Shown: in pieces, positions 1-8,571 of the stretch
Layout of the letters: each line of letters begins with the position of its first letter
How positions within the stretch are numbered: the first letter of the stretch is position 1
Assembly: GCA_030151255.1 (NCBI GenBank)
Contig: JASLED010000085.1
Location: 1-56,231, forward strand
DNA from: Flavobacterium sp.
GTDB lineage: Bacteria; Bacteroidota; Bacteroidia; Flavobacteriales; Flavobacteriaceae
Reading direction: 5' to 3'
Length of the DNA: 56,231 bases
Made by a program: the position numbers and the translations under genes
Notes under the pieces: model-generated
What the model was told of the DNA's origin: nothing
The model's input: only the letters and a program-made list of their open reading frames with translations
Database searches by the model: none

Positions 1-34
1 GCCTGATTACAGTTGTAGTCAGGCTTTTTTTTTG
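1..34 (+). terminator. Intrinsic terminator of a gene left of the window
   Basis: GCCTGA and TCAGGC form a 6-bp stem around a 12-nt loop and are followed by a run of nine T. The hairpin must end transcription of a gene that lies outside the window on the left. Confidence 0.75.
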
Positions 35-91
35 GAATTCATTTAAAAAAGGAATCTTCAAGGAGGGAGATCTCAATATTCAGATTAAAAC

Positions 92-136
92 AAAAGAGCT
101 AGAAACTTATACGTTTTCTAGCTCTTTTGTTTTTTC
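92..136 (+). terminator. Second intrinsic terminator, no gene in front of it
   Basis: AAAAGAGCTAGAAA (92-105) pairs perfectly with TTTCTAGCTCTTTT (115-128) and a broken T run follows. Only about 57 nt, without an ORF, separate it from the previous terminator. It is either a backup terminator or the end of a short untranslated RNA. Confidence 0.8.
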
Positions 137-247
137 TATAAGATGTTGGAAGATTTTCTTTTATGTTGTTTTGAAAAAAACTTATTTTATTTTGTAACGT
201 TTTAGTAGTTGATAGACTTACATGTAAATATTTAAAATCTATAATTT

Positions 248-1102
248 ATGAAACGTTTATTTCTTATTGTGTTCATTTTTAGCTCAAATTTATTTTCTCA
301 ATCGAATTTGGAAAAATCTTTACTTTGGGAGATTACAGGAAATGGTTTGAAACAATCATCTTATTTATTAGGTACTTTTCATATGGTTTGTAAGGAGGAT
401 TTGAAGTTAAATGAAAAAGTAGTTAAGGCTTTGAATAATGTAAATCAAGTAGCATTGGAAGTTGATTTAACTGATCCAAATGAAATTACTAGTTTTAAAG
501 AATTAATGTATTCTCCTGTTTCCTTATCTTCTCAATTAAATGAAAATGAAATAAATGAACTTCGTGAATTGTTAAAAAAAGATTATAATTTAGATTTAAA
601 TACAGTTGATCATTTAGCTCCAATTGGTTTAATTGGGTTTATGGCAAGTAAAGTTGTGCCTTGTGAGGTAAAAGGATTTGATATGGAAATTTTAGAAAAA
701 GCTTTATTAGCTAAGAAAAAGGTTTTAGGTTTAGAGCAAATTAAAGAACAAATTAAAGAACAAATAGAAGTGACAACATCTTTTTATTCCGCAAAAGAAA
801 TTCTTAAACAAATGAAAAAGGAAGAAGATTTTGAAACTAATTATAAAGCAATGGCAAAAGCTTTTTTTGATGAAAATGTTGTTGAAATGTATAGTTTAGT
901 TACTGATTCATTGTTTATGTCCAATGAGGCTAAAATAAAGATTTTGGATGATAGAAATAGAAATTGGATTGTAAAAATGATGAATATTATGCCAAAAGAA
1001 TCGACAATGTTTGCAGTTGGAGCAGGTCATTTAGGAGGCGAACAAGGTGTGATAGAATTATTACGCCAAAAAGGTTATACAGTAAAAGCAGTTTTAAATT
1101 AA
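248..1102 (+). CDS. TraB/GumN family secreted protein
   Basis: The 284-residue product starts with a short signal peptide (about residues 1-18, ending LFSQ). It carries the TraB/GumN/PrgY signatures: GTFH at residues 42-45, a conserved Glu in the LEVDL segment near residue 71, and a C-terminal GAGHLGG motif near 258-264. In this superfamily, which includes the Tiki metalloproteases, the GxxH and Glu residues are metal ligands; whether this bacterial member is an active peptidase is unknown. It is probably periplasmic or secreted. The downstream sigma factor starts 5 nt after the stop codon, so the two are likely cotranscribed and this protein may belong to the envelope response that the sigma factor controls. 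The family call is firm, the activity is not. Confidence 0.85.
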   Translation: MKRLFLIVFIFSSNLFSQSNLEKSLLWEITGNGLKQSSYLLGTFHMVCKEDLKLNEKVVKALNNVNQVALEVDLTDPNEITSFKELMYSPVSLSSQLNENEINELRELLKKDYNLDLNTVDHLAPIGLIGFMASKVVPCEVKGFDMEILEKALLAKKKVLGLEQIKEQIKEQIEVTTSFYSAKEILKQMKKEEDFETNYKAMAKAFFDENVVEMYSLVTDSLFMSNEAKIKILDDRNRNWIVKMMNIMPKESTMFAVGAGHLGGEQGVIELLRQKGYTVKAVLN

Positions 1103-1107
1103 GTTTT

Positions 1108-1620
1108 GTGCAAGTCAATATAGAGAAGGAGTTTTTAGAACGGATGAATCAGCATAAAGGTATTTTATTTAAAGTATCTAGGCTGTATATGGATAAACAC
1201 GAGGATCAGGAAGATTTATATCAAGAATTGGTTTGTCAGTTATGGAAGTCATATAGTAATTTCAAAGGAGAGAGTCAATTTTCTACATGGATGTATCGTG
1301 TGTGTTTGAATACAGCAATTTCTTATTTTAAAAAAGACAGTAAAGTATCTAAGATTACTTTTCGGTTAGATATAGCTGAATATAAATTAAGAAGAGATGA
1401 TAGTGATTTAGAGATTGAGAATCAAGTAAATTATTTGTACAAAGCGATTCACGAACTTAATGATGTTGAGAAAGCTTTAATATTTCTTTATCTCGAAGGA
1501 TTTTCTCATCAAGAAATAGGACATAATCTTGGAATTTCAGAAGGAAATGCAAGAGTTAAATTAAATAGAACAAAAAATAAATTACAAGAAATTATAAAGA
1601 AAAATGGATATGAATTTTGA
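1108..1620 (+). CDS. ECF (sigma-70 family) RNA polymerase sigma factor
   Basis: Region 2 is seen early in the protein (HKGILFKVSRLYMD, EDLYQEL, FSTWMYRV) and region 4 at the end (LNDVEKALIFLYLEGFS, then the HTH IGHNLGISEGNARVKLNRTK). A longer reading frame opens inside the upstream gene at 964, but residues encoded before about 1108 look unrelated to sigma factors. I place the start at GTG 1108, giving 170 residues, because the NIEKEFLER stretch typical of Bacteroidota ECF sigmas lies upstream of the first ATG (1144). The gene follows the TraB-like gene directly and overlaps the next gene by 17 nt, so all three appear to form one operon. It probably works with the downstream membrane protein as its anti-sigma partner. 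Confidence 0.9.
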   Translation: MQVNIEKEFLERMNQHKGILFKVSRLYMDKHEDQEDLYQELVCQLWKSYSNFKGESQFSTWMYRVCLNTAISYFKKDSKVSKITFRLDIAEYKLRRDDSDLEIENQVNYLYKAIHELNDVEKALIFLYLEGFSHQEIGHNLGISEGNARVKLNRTKNKLQEIIKKNGYEF

Positions 1621-2203
1621 TGATATAAAAAAATCTTGGGATAAACAAGAGGTTAGTTCACCTAAGCTAACAGAAGAGTCTTTGGTTTTGTCTATAAATA
1701 GATTACCATTGGATAAAATAAGAAAAAATACATTAAAAGATATTATACTACAAAGTGTTTGTGTTGTTCTTATTGCTTTTTTTCCTGCAACATATAACAT
1801 GCCACAAGAAAATAGATTTTTGTTTTATGCTATATATTGTTTGTTTGCTGTTGTATCATTTTATTACATTATAAAAATGATAATTTTTTATCGTATATCA
1901 AGTTCTTTTGAAATGAATTCTCGAGATAGTTTGTATGAAGTATATTTTAGTGTACGAATGTATGTTCAACTTTATGAGAATTTCTGTTTTTCGTTAGCGC
2001 CATTCGTATTGTTTTTCATTCCTTTTTTTATAGGATTTTCTATTGATAAAATAGGATTGTTATTTACTAACATATTTTTCGTAATTTATTTTGTATTAGT
2101 TTGTATAGGAATTGGTTTTTTTACTAAATATTGGATTAAACGATTATATGGTAGATATTTAAAACAAATAAAAATTACATTAGATCTATTTAAAGAAGAA
2201 TAA
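1604..2203 (+). CDS. Membrane protein, putative anti-sigma partner
   Basis: The 199-residue protein has a charged N-terminal cytoplasmic segment with the motif FDDIKKSWDKQ. About four hydrophobic helices follow, roughly at residues 46-63, 71-94, 123-143 and 149-172. The start ATG overlaps the 3' end of the sigma factor gene by 17 nt; a second in-frame ATG at 1610 is equally possible. Small membrane proteins opening with a similar DIKKSW motif often sit behind ECF sigma genes in Bacteroidota, so an anti-sigma role is inferred from position. No zinc-binding anti-sigma motif is visible, so the mechanism is not shown by the sequence. Confidence 0.6.
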   Translation: MDMNFDDIKKSWDKQEVSSPKLTEESLVLSINRLPLDKIRKNTLKDIILQSVCVVLIAFFPATYNMPQENRFLFYAIYCLFAVVSFYYIIKMIIFYRISSSFEMNSRDSLYEVYFSVRMYVQLYENFCFSLAPFVLFFIPFFIGFSIDKIGLLFTNIFFVIYFVLVCIGIGFFTKYWIKRLYGRYLKQIKITLDLFKEE

Positions 2204-2312
2204 AATTTAGTAATATATTTTTATTATCAGTGTCTGTATTAACTAGATTATAATAAATAGTTATTTTATTGAATAAATAAAAAAGGAATGAGATTTAGTC
2301 AATAAATTTCAA

Positions 2313-2352
2313 TAAAAAAGCACTGTAATCATTTAGACTACAGCGCTTTTTC
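2313..2352 (-). terminator. Terminator of the amidohydrolase operon
   Basis: Inverted repeat 2315-2327 / 2339-2351. Read on the minus strand the stem AGCGCTGTA/TACAGTGCT has one G-U pair and ends in six T. On the plus strand the same position is an A-C mismatch, so it fits the minus-strand genes better, although it may also stop the sigma operon. Confidence 0.75.
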
Positions 2353-2374
2353 CTCAATCAACTAAAAAAATATT

Positions 2375-3700
2375 TTATAAAGTGTTTTTAAAAACCTTTC
2401 CATCTTTAATAATCAAAAGAATATTTTTGTTTGGATCTCCCATTACGCTAATATCTTTTAAAGGACTTGAATCTAAAACAATAAGATCTGCATAAGCATC
2501 TTTACTGATTTCACCTAGGTTTGCAGGATAAGGGTTTCTATGACCAGTTAATTTTAATAATTGGGCATTATCATAAGTAATCATTTTTAGAATTTCGTAA
2601 TTGTTGAACCATTGTTTCATGTTAACTACTAATTCATTTTGTCTTAAAGGGTTTTTTGGTGGAGAAACCAAATCTGTTCCCCAAGCTAATTTTATTTTGT
2701 ATTTTTTTGCCCAAGTATAAATATCAGTTGTTCCTTTTCCTACTAATTCTTTGTTTGCATGTTGCTCAGGATTAGTATAAGCACTTGCGTCTTCATCAAA
2801 AGGTTGCATACTTAACCAAATTCCTTTTTCTGCTAATAATTTTACAGTAGCTTCATCTAGTAAATGACCATGATCGATGCATTTTACACCTGCTTCAATT
2901 GCTTGACGCACTGCTTTTGGTGTATAAGCATGCACGGTTACATATGTTCCCCAGTTGTCTGCCGCATCTACAGCTGCTTTAATTTCCTCTACTGTATATT
3001 GCGTAGCATCTAACGGATCGTATAGTGTTGCTACACCGCCACCAGCCATTACTTTTAGTTGAGAAGCACCATTTCTTAGTTGCTCTCTTGCTGCAACGGT
3101 TACTTCATAAACTCCATCTGCAATTACGCTTCCTCCTAATACTTGAAATCTGGGAGGAGTATGGTCTATCATTCTTGGTTCTTGCCATGGAAAGCTAGCG
3201 TCACCGTGTCCGCCAGTTTGAGAAATCATTGCTTCACTTGGATAAATTCTAGGACCTTTATTTAAACCAATATCATTAGCTTGTTTAATACCTGTTGTAT
3301 GTCCACCTAAATCACGTACAGTAGTAAAACCTCTTTGTAATGTACGTTCAGATTCTTTTGCAGCGTTGATGAATAAAAAACTTTCATCTCCCAACATAAT
3401 TGCTTGATTAGAATTGGCAGCTAAAAAACTATGCCAATGTGCATCAATCATTCCAGGCATTACAAATTTTCCTTTTCCATCGATTACTTTTGTATTTGCA
3501 TCATTAGCAGATAATTTTGTATTGGTAGAAATTTCAATAATTCTATCTTTCTCAATTACAATCGATCCATTAGTTGTCTTATTGTCTTTGCCATTAAATA
3601 TTTCAACATTTTGTAAAATTATTCTATCTTGAGCAAAGCCGCTTATGGATAAACTTAGTGCAAAAACAAAAGCACTAACTTTTAGGATTTTTTTAATCAT
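2375..3700 (-). CDS. Secreted metal-dependent amidohydrolase
   Basis: The 441-residue protein opens with a signal peptide (residues 1-23, ending GFAQ) and is an amidohydrolase-superfamily TIM barrel. The metal ligands are readable: HxH in DAHWH (88 and 90), the Lys expected to be carboxylated in QLKVMAG (216), His in VTVHAY (257), His in DHGHL (277/279) and Asp in WGTD (342). The layout matches the imidazolonepropionase/Xaa-Pro dipeptidase-like branch, in which secreted members hydrolyse cyclic or dipeptide amides; the substrate cannot be read from sequence. It lies 38 nt downstream of the HigA-like gene on the same strand and ends at the 2313-2352 terminator. Confidence 0.85.
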   Translation of the reverse strand: MIKKILKVSAFVFALSLSISGFAQDRIILQNVEIFNGKDNKTTNGSIVIEKDRIIEISTNTKLSANDANTKVIDGKGKFVMPGMIDAHWHSFLAANSNQAIMLGDESFLFINAAKESERTLQRGFTTVRDLGGHTTGIKQANDIGLNKGPRIYPSEAMISQTGGHGDASFPWQEPRMIDHTPPRFQVLGGSVIADGVYEVTVAAREQLRNGASQLKVMAGGGVATLYDPLDATQYTVEEIKAAVDAADNWGTYVTVHAYTPKAVRQAIEAGVKCIDHGHLLDEATVKLLAEKGIWLSMQPFDEDASAYTNPEQHANKELVGKGTTDIYTWAKKYKIKLAWGTDLVSPPKNPLRQNELVVNMKQWFNNYEILKMITYDNAQLLKLTGHRNPYPANLGEISKDAYADLIVLDSSPLKDISVMGDPNKNILLIIKDGKVFKNTL

Positions 3701-3738
3701 ATATAAAGTATAAAGTTTTTTTAAGTATTTGGTCTAAA

Positions 3739-3972
3739 TTATTTGTCATTTATATCGTCATCGTCAGATAAATATTGATTGAAAATTTTAATACTGTCTA
3801 ACGGATCTGGCATTCCCATTGGTGCGTTATCTCTTTCGTATTTTTCAATTAATATGTTCCAGATTTCTAATTCATCAGCAGCAGCATTATCTAAATCCAG
3901 ACCTTGTAAGAGTTGTACTCTAATTAAAGCCATATGATAGTCTTCTTCTGAACGGATTGGTTTTAATTTCAT
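3739..3972 (-). CDS. HigA-like small protein lacking the HTH domain
   Basis: The 77 residues resemble the N-terminal region of HigA-family (COG5499) antitoxins: an opening KLKPIRSEEDY, a helical centre (DELEIWNILIEKYE) and a PDPLDSIK segment that in full HigA proteins leads into an XRE helix-turn-helix. Here the frame ends in an acidic tail (SDDDDIND) instead. No HTH and no HigB-like toxin gene was found next to it. It is either a decayed antitoxin or a small stand-alone protein of the same fold. A perfect palindrome lies about 30 nt upstream of the start. The amidohydrolase follows 38 nt downstream. Confidence 0.6.
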   Translation of the reverse strand: MKLKPIRSEEDYHMALIRVQLLQGLDLDNAAADELEIWNILIEKYERDNAPMGMPDPLDSIKIFNQYLSDDDDINDK

Positions 3973-4001
3973 AATATAAAGAAAATTTTATTGCTAAATA
4001 G

Positions 4002-4022
4002 CGTATATTTTATAAATATACG
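4002..4022. promoter_or_regulatory. Perfect palindrome, possible operator
   Basis: CGTATATTT, 3 nt, AAATATACG: a 9-bp perfect inverted repeat 30 nt upstream of the HigA-like start codon on the minus strand. HigA-type repressors bind palindromes in this position. It has no T run and a 3-nt loop, so it does not look like a terminator. Confidence 0.45.
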
Positions 4023-4292
4023 TTTTGTTAGTTAATATTTTTAATTTTTTTACTGACTTTAAATTAATTATATGTAAATATATAGAATATATAACATTTG
4101 GTAAAGAAAAATCAAGGGTAATTCATACCTAAAATCACTTGCTATTTTATTACTGTATTTTTAGATAATTGAATTACATTTCATTGGATAAAAAACAAAG
4201 GGAGATTATTTGTAGGTAATAGCTATTCCGTGAAGTGCTTAAATAGGTAAAATGCTAAATAAAAAATATAAAGCTTCGATATAAACAAATAG

Positions 4293-4300
4293 TATATTTG
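4293..4300 (+). promoter_or_regulatory. -7 promoter box of the ABC-F gene
   Basis: TATATTTG matches TAnnTTTG and lies 23 nt before the ATG. No clear TTG is seen at the -33 position. Confidence 0.6.
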
Positions 4301-4323
4301 CAACTTGTAAAAAAGTATAAAAT

Positions 4324-5943
4324 ATGATTACAGTAAATGATATAGCGGTACAATTTGGAAGTACAACGCTTTTTAGTGGAGTAAGTTTTTCTATTAATGA
4401 AAATGATAAAATTGCATTGATGGGAAAAAATGGAGCAGGAAAATCAACTTTGTTGAAAATTGTAGCTGGTGAAAATAAACCAACATCCGGATCTGTGTCG
4501 GCCCCAAAAGATGCAGTTATAGCTTATTTACCACAGCATTTACTTACTGAAGATGATTGTACAGTGTTTGAAGAAACATCAAAAGCTTTTTCACAAATTT
4601 TTTCGATGAAAAATGAGATAGAAAAGATTAATGAAGAATTAACAGTTCGTACAGATTACGAAAGTGATGCATATATGAAACTGATTGAGCGTGTATCAGA
4701 ATTGAGTGAAAAATTTTATTCTATCGAAGAGGTAAATTACGAAGCTGAAGTAGAAAAAGTATTGAAAGGATTAGGTTTTGTAAGAGAAGATTTTACCCGA
4801 CCAACTTCTGAATTTAGTGGTGGATGGAGAATGCGTATTGAGTTAGCTAAAATTTTATTACAAAAGCCAGACTTAATTCTTCTAGATGAGCCAACAAACC
4901 ATATGGATATTGAAAGTATTCAGTGGTTAGAAGATTTTCTGTTAACACAAGCAAAGGCAGTAATTGTAATTTCCCATGATAGAACTTTTGTAGATAATAT
5001 TACCAATCGTACAATTGAAGTTACAATGGGTAAAATTTACGATTATAAGGCAAAGTATTCAGATTATTTGGTGTTGAGACAAGACAGAAGATCGCATCAG
5101 CTGAAGGCTTATGAAGAACAACAAAAAATGATTGCAGAAACAACGGAATTTATCGAGCGTTTTAAAGGAACATATTCTAAAACTTTACAAGTGCAATCTA
5201 GGGTAAAAATGCTTGAAAAACTTGATATAATTGAAGTAGATGAAATAGATAACTCTGCCTTGAGATTAAAATTTCCTGCTGCAGCGCGTTCAGGACAATA
5301 TCCTGTAATTGTAAAAGAAATGACTAAAGCATATGATGATCATTTGGTTTTTAAGGATGCAAATATGGTTGTAGAGCGTGGCGAAAAAGTGGCTTTTGTA
5401 GGTAAAAATGGTGAAGGAAAATCAACCATGATTAAGGCTATTATGAAAGAAATTGATTTTGGAGGAGAAATAGAACTTGGACATAATGTGCAAGTAGGAT
5501 ATTTTGCTCAAAATCAAGCTTCGTTACTTGATGGTGATTTAACTATTTTTGAAACGGTTGACAGAATTGCCGAAGGGGATATTCGCACACAAATAAAAAA
5601 TATTTTAGGTGCATTTATGTTTTCAGGCGATGATATTCACAAAAAAGTAAAAGTGCTTTCTGGAGGAGAAAAAACCCGTTTAGCTATGGTAAAGCTTCTT
5701 TTAGAGCCTTATAATGTTTTAATTTTGGATGAGCCAACCAACCATTTAGATATGAAAACAAAAGATATTATTAAAGCCGCATTAAATGATTTTGAAGGAA
5801 CAGTAATTCTTGTATCTCATGATCGTGACTTCTTGAATGGTTTGGCCAAAAAAGTATTCGAATTTGGAAACAAACGCGTAAAAGAACATTTTGAAGATAT
5901 TAAAGGATTCTTGGCTTATAAAAAAATGGAAAATCTTCGTTAA
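4324..5943 (+). CDS. ABC-F family ATPase (ribosome-associated)
   Basis: Two ABC ATPase domains lie in one 539-residue chain with no membrane segments. Domain 1 has Walker A GKNGAGKST (34-42), signature SGGWRM (165-170) and Walker B LILLDEPT (184-191). Domain 2 has Walker A GKNGEGKST (360-368), signature LSGGE (445-449) and LILDEPT (466-472). Between them is the charged helical linker typical of ABC-F proteins (about 222-325), which act on the ribosome rather than in transport. The length and short linker fit housekeeping translation factors of the YbiT/EttA type; no long antibiotic-resistance domain is evident. It lies upstream of an exporter operon that lacks an ATPase, but ABC-F proteins are not known to drive ABC-2 permeases. 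Confidence 0.92.
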   Translation: MITVNDIAVQFGSTTLFSGVSFSINENDKIALMGKNGAGKSTLLKIVAGENKPTSGSVSAPKDAVIAYLPQHLLTEDDCTVFEETSKAFSQIFSMKNEIEKINEELTVRTDYESDAYMKLIERVSELSEKFYSIEEVNYEAEVEKVLKGLGFVREDFTRPTSEFSGGWRMRIELAKILLQKPDLILLDEPTNHMDIESIQWLEDFLLTQAKAVIVISHDRTFVDNITNRTIEVTMGKIYDYKAKYSDYLVLRQDRRSHQLKAYEEQQKMIAETTEFIERFKGTYSKTLQVQSRVKMLEKLDIIEVDEIDNSALRLKFPAAARSGQYPVIVKEMTKAYDDHLVFKDANMVVERGEKVAFVGKNGEGKSTMIKAIMKEIDFGGEIELGHNVQVGYFAQNQASLLDGDLTIFETVDRIAEGDIRTQIKNILGAFMFSGDDIHKKVKVLSGGEKTRLAMVKLLLEPYNVLILDEPTNHLDMKTKDIIKAALNDFEGTVILVSHDRDFLNGLAKKVFEFGNKRVKEHFEDIKGFLAYKKMENLR

Positions 5944-6066
5944 ATCGAAAAATAATAAACAATAATTTAAATCTCATTTTGGTTAGTGGCATGTAATTTG
6001 ATTTAAGCAATCGATGTCTTTATAAAGAAATATAGATTGAGTATTGATTTATATTAATACCTTAGC

Positions 6067-6089
6067 AACAGTAAAAAAGACTGTTTTTA
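6067..6089 (+). terminator. Weak possible terminator after the ABC-F gene
   Basis: AACAGT / ACTGTT, a 6-bp stem with a 7-nt loop followed by TTTTA. It is short and AT-rich, and is listed because it is the only hairpin between the ABC-F gene and the exporter operon. Confidence 0.35.
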
Positions 6090-6175
6090 TAAAAAATATA
6101 TGTATTTTCTTTTTGTTAAAAAGACTTTGTATTATATTTATTGATATTTTTATGTTAATTAATAAAAGTAGGTGA

Positions 6176-7564
6176 ATGAAAGTAATGAATTCGAAAAGTA
6201 TCTTTTCAATTATTAGCGGAATTTTGTGTTCTGTTTCTACAGTATCATATGCTCAAAGTTTGACTTTAGAAAGTGCAATGAGTATTATGAATAAAGAAAA
6301 TAGTTTATTAAAAGCGATGGAAAAGCAAGAAGAAGTGCACCAATTTCAATGGAATGCCATGAAAGGATTACGCTCTCCATCGGTTAAAGCTTTTGGAATG
6401 GGACTATATACAGATCGTTCATTAGGTTTAGATTTTAATGGATTAAAAAGCGGTTTAGGTAATTTTATTCATTTGCCAAATCCAGATGTTTTAGGAGATT
6501 GGTCTGTAGATTTTAATAAAAGAGATATGGTTTTTGGAGGTGTTATGCTTACTTGGCCAATTTTTACTGGAGGTAAGATAAATGCAGCAGTAAATGCAGG
6601 ACGTATTGAAAGTGAAATAGGTAAAAAAAATGTAGAAAACACCCAAAATAAATTAATCACAGAACTAGTTCAGAGATATTATTTGGTTAAACTAGCAGAA
6701 AAAGCGTTAGATGTTAGAAATGAAGTTTTGAAAGGAATGGAGAAACATCAAAGTGACGCTATTAAGCTAGAAGAAAACGGAATGATTGCGCCAGTTCAAC
6801 GTATGGCCACAGATGTTGCGGTTTCTGAAGCAAAAAGAGAATTTGAAGCAGCAACAAAAGATGCGTCGTTATCTCGATTAGCTTTGGCTAATACAATGGA
6901 AGTAGAAGAGGTAAAAGATAATTTAATAACAGATTTTTTTCTTGCACCAAATCTAGAAAGCTTAAGTTATTATCAAACATCTGCCATAAATAATTATCCA
7001 GAACTGCAAAAGTTAGTACTTCAAAAACAATTAGCAGAAGAGGGAGTAAAAGCAAAAAAAGCTTCTTATTACCCAACTGTAGTTGCTTTTGGACAATCTA
7101 TTCTAGCGCATAATAACCCAATTAGTGGATTAGATATTTTATATAATAATAACAAACCATGGACAATAGGTGTTGGGGTAAGTTATACTTTATTTGAAGG
7201 CTTCAAAAATAAGAATGAAATAAGAGCTGCAAAAGCAATGAAGCAAAGTGTTGAGTTATTTGAAGAAAAAGCAAATTCTGATATAAAAACGCTAATTGCT
7301 AAACTCTATCAAGATATTGAAAAACAAGAAGAACAAATAACTAATTTAACTACACAAGAAAATTTGGCAAAAGAGTTCTTAAGAGTAAGAAACAAAGCTT
7401 TTATTGAAGGTTTTTCAACCTCTACAGATGTGGTAGATGCCGAATTAGCATTGTCAGTAGTAAAATTAAAAAAATTGCAAGCACATTTTGATTATGTAAC
7501 AAATCTTGCTACGTTGCTCGAATTTGCTGGCCTAAGTAATGAATTTATACAGTATACAAAATAA
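6176..7564 (+). CDS. TolC family outer membrane efflux protein
   Basis: The 462-residue protein has a signal peptide (to about residue 27, VSYAQ), then two related long-helix halves (around 130-240 and 340-460) typical of TolC-type trimeric channels. It would form the outer-membrane and periplasmic tunnel for the adaptor and permeases encoded directly downstream. Start ATG 6176 is used; ATG 6185 would also leave a complete signal peptide. The adaptor gene starts 13 nt after its stop codon. It is one of three TolC-type genes in the window and the only one linked to ABC-2 permeases. Confidence 0.88.
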   Translation: MKVMNSKSIFSIISGILCSVSTVSYAQSLTLESAMSIMNKENSLLKAMEKQEEVHQFQWNAMKGLRSPSVKAFGMGLYTDRSLGLDFNGLKSGLGNFIHLPNPDVLGDWSVDFNKRDMVFGGVMLTWPIFTGGKINAAVNAGRIESEIGKKNVENTQNKLITELVQRYYLVKLAEKALDVRNEVLKGMEKHQSDAIKLEENGMIAPVQRMATDVAVSEAKREFEAATKDASLSRLALANTMEVEEVKDNLITDFFLAPNLESLSYYQTSAINNYPELQKLVLQKQLAEEGVKAKKASYYPTVVAFGQSILAHNNPISGLDILYNNNKPWTIGVGVSYTLFEGFKNKNEIRAAKAMKQSVELFEEKANSDIKTLIAKLYQDIEKQEEQITNLTTQENLAKEFLRVRNKAFIEGFSTSTDVVDAELALSVVKLKKLQAHFDYVTNLATLLEFAGLSNEFIQYTK

Positions 7565-7577
7565 TATATCATATAAA

Positions 7578-8564
7578 ATGAAAAGTAAAGTTGTTAATGC
7601 TATTGTTGGAATTGTAATAGTTGTAGTAATATTGGTAGTATCTATTTTTTATATGAGTGCTCCAGATGACAGTTATATTCAAGGGCAAGTTGAAGCCAAA
7701 CAAATTAATGTTTCTTCTAAAATTCCAGGACGAATTGATGGTATATTTGTTAAAGAAGGTGATCGTGTAACATCAGGACAAGTGCTTGTACAAATAAGCA
7801 CACCAGAAATTGATGCAAAATTAATGCAAGCAGAGTCTTTAAAAAAGGCAGCAGCAGCAATTGATACAAAGATTAATAAAGGAGCTAGACAAGAAGAAAT
7901 TCAAATGGCTTTTAATATGTGGCAACAAGCAAAGGCAGGTTTAGAGTTAGCAGAAAAAACATATACAAGAGTTGAAAATTTGTACAATGAAAAAGTTATT
8001 CCTGCTCAACAAAGAGATGAAGTAGAAACAAAACTAAAAGCAGCTCGCGAAATTGAAAAAGCAGCAAGTGCTGCTTATACAATGGTTAAAAAAGGCTTAA
8101 GACCAGAGGATAAGGAAGCTGCATTAGCTGTTGTAGATCAAACTCAAGGTGCAGTAGATGAAGTATTAGTTTATAAAAGAGAAGGTGAGGTAAAAGCACC
8201 TCAGGATGGTGAAGTTGCTACAATTATGCCAAATGCAGGAGAGATTGTAAACTCTGGATACCCTGTGGTTAATTTAGTAGATTTAAACGATATATGGGTG
8301 AATTTCAATATCCGTGAAGATTTAATGGCGAAGTTTAAAATGCATTCTAAATTTGAAGCTATAATTCCAGCATTAGGTAATATAAAAGTAACTTTAGAAG
8401 TAAGATATATTGCCGTACAAGGAGATTATGCTACTTGGAGTGCAACAAAAACAAAGGGAGATTTTGATATGAAAACATTTCAAATAAAGGCTTATCCTGT
8501 TGTAAAAGTTGATGGATTAAGACCAGGAATGAGTGCACTTGTATTGGAGAAAAGTTTGAAATAA
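7578..8564 (+). CDS. HlyD family membrane fusion (adaptor) protein
   Basis: A single N-terminal membrane anchor (about residues 6-25) is followed by a split lipoyl/barrel-sandwich domain (VSSKIPGRIDGIFVKEGD and, later, KAPQDGEVATIMPNAGE). Between the halves lies a coiled-coil hairpin rich in Ala, Lys and Glu. The frame is open from ATG 7539, but that start lies inside the TolC gene. ATG 7578 gives MKSKVVNAIVG, a normal anchored start, 13 nt after the TolC stop (328 residues). It bridges the inner-membrane permeases and the TolC-like channel. The YbhG/YhiI type is the closest known arrangement. Confidence 0.88.
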   Translation: MKSKVVNAIVGIVIVVVILVVSIFYMSAPDDSYIQGQVEAKQINVSSKIPGRIDGIFVKEGDRVTSGQVLVQISTPEIDAKLMQAESLKKAAAAIDTKINKGARQEEIQMAFNMWQQAKAGLELAEKTYTRVENLYNEKVIPAQQRDEVETKLKAAREIEKAASAAYTMVKKGLRPEDKEAALAVVDQTQGAVDEVLVYKREGEVKAPQDGEVATIMPNAGEIVNSGYPVVNLVDLNDIWVNFNIREDLMAKFKMHSKFEAIIPALGNIKVTLEVRYIAVQGDYATWSATKTKGDFDMKTFQIKAYPVVKVDGLRPGMSALVLEKSLK

Positions 8565-8571
8565 TAGCATT

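Larger units (their letters stand above)
3973..4323. other. Divergent intergenic region
   Basis: 351 nt between the minus-strand HigA-like gene and the plus-strand ABC-F gene. It holds the palindrome at 4002-4022 and a -7 box at 4293-4300. The rest is AT-rich with no ORF or RNA structure that I can support. Confidence 0.7.

Noticed and set aside
4324..5943. ABC-F protein as the missing ATPase of the exporter operon
   Set aside because: It is a two-domain ABC-F protein with the family's linker; such proteins act on ribosomes, and a 232-nt gap with a possible terminator separates it from the operon.
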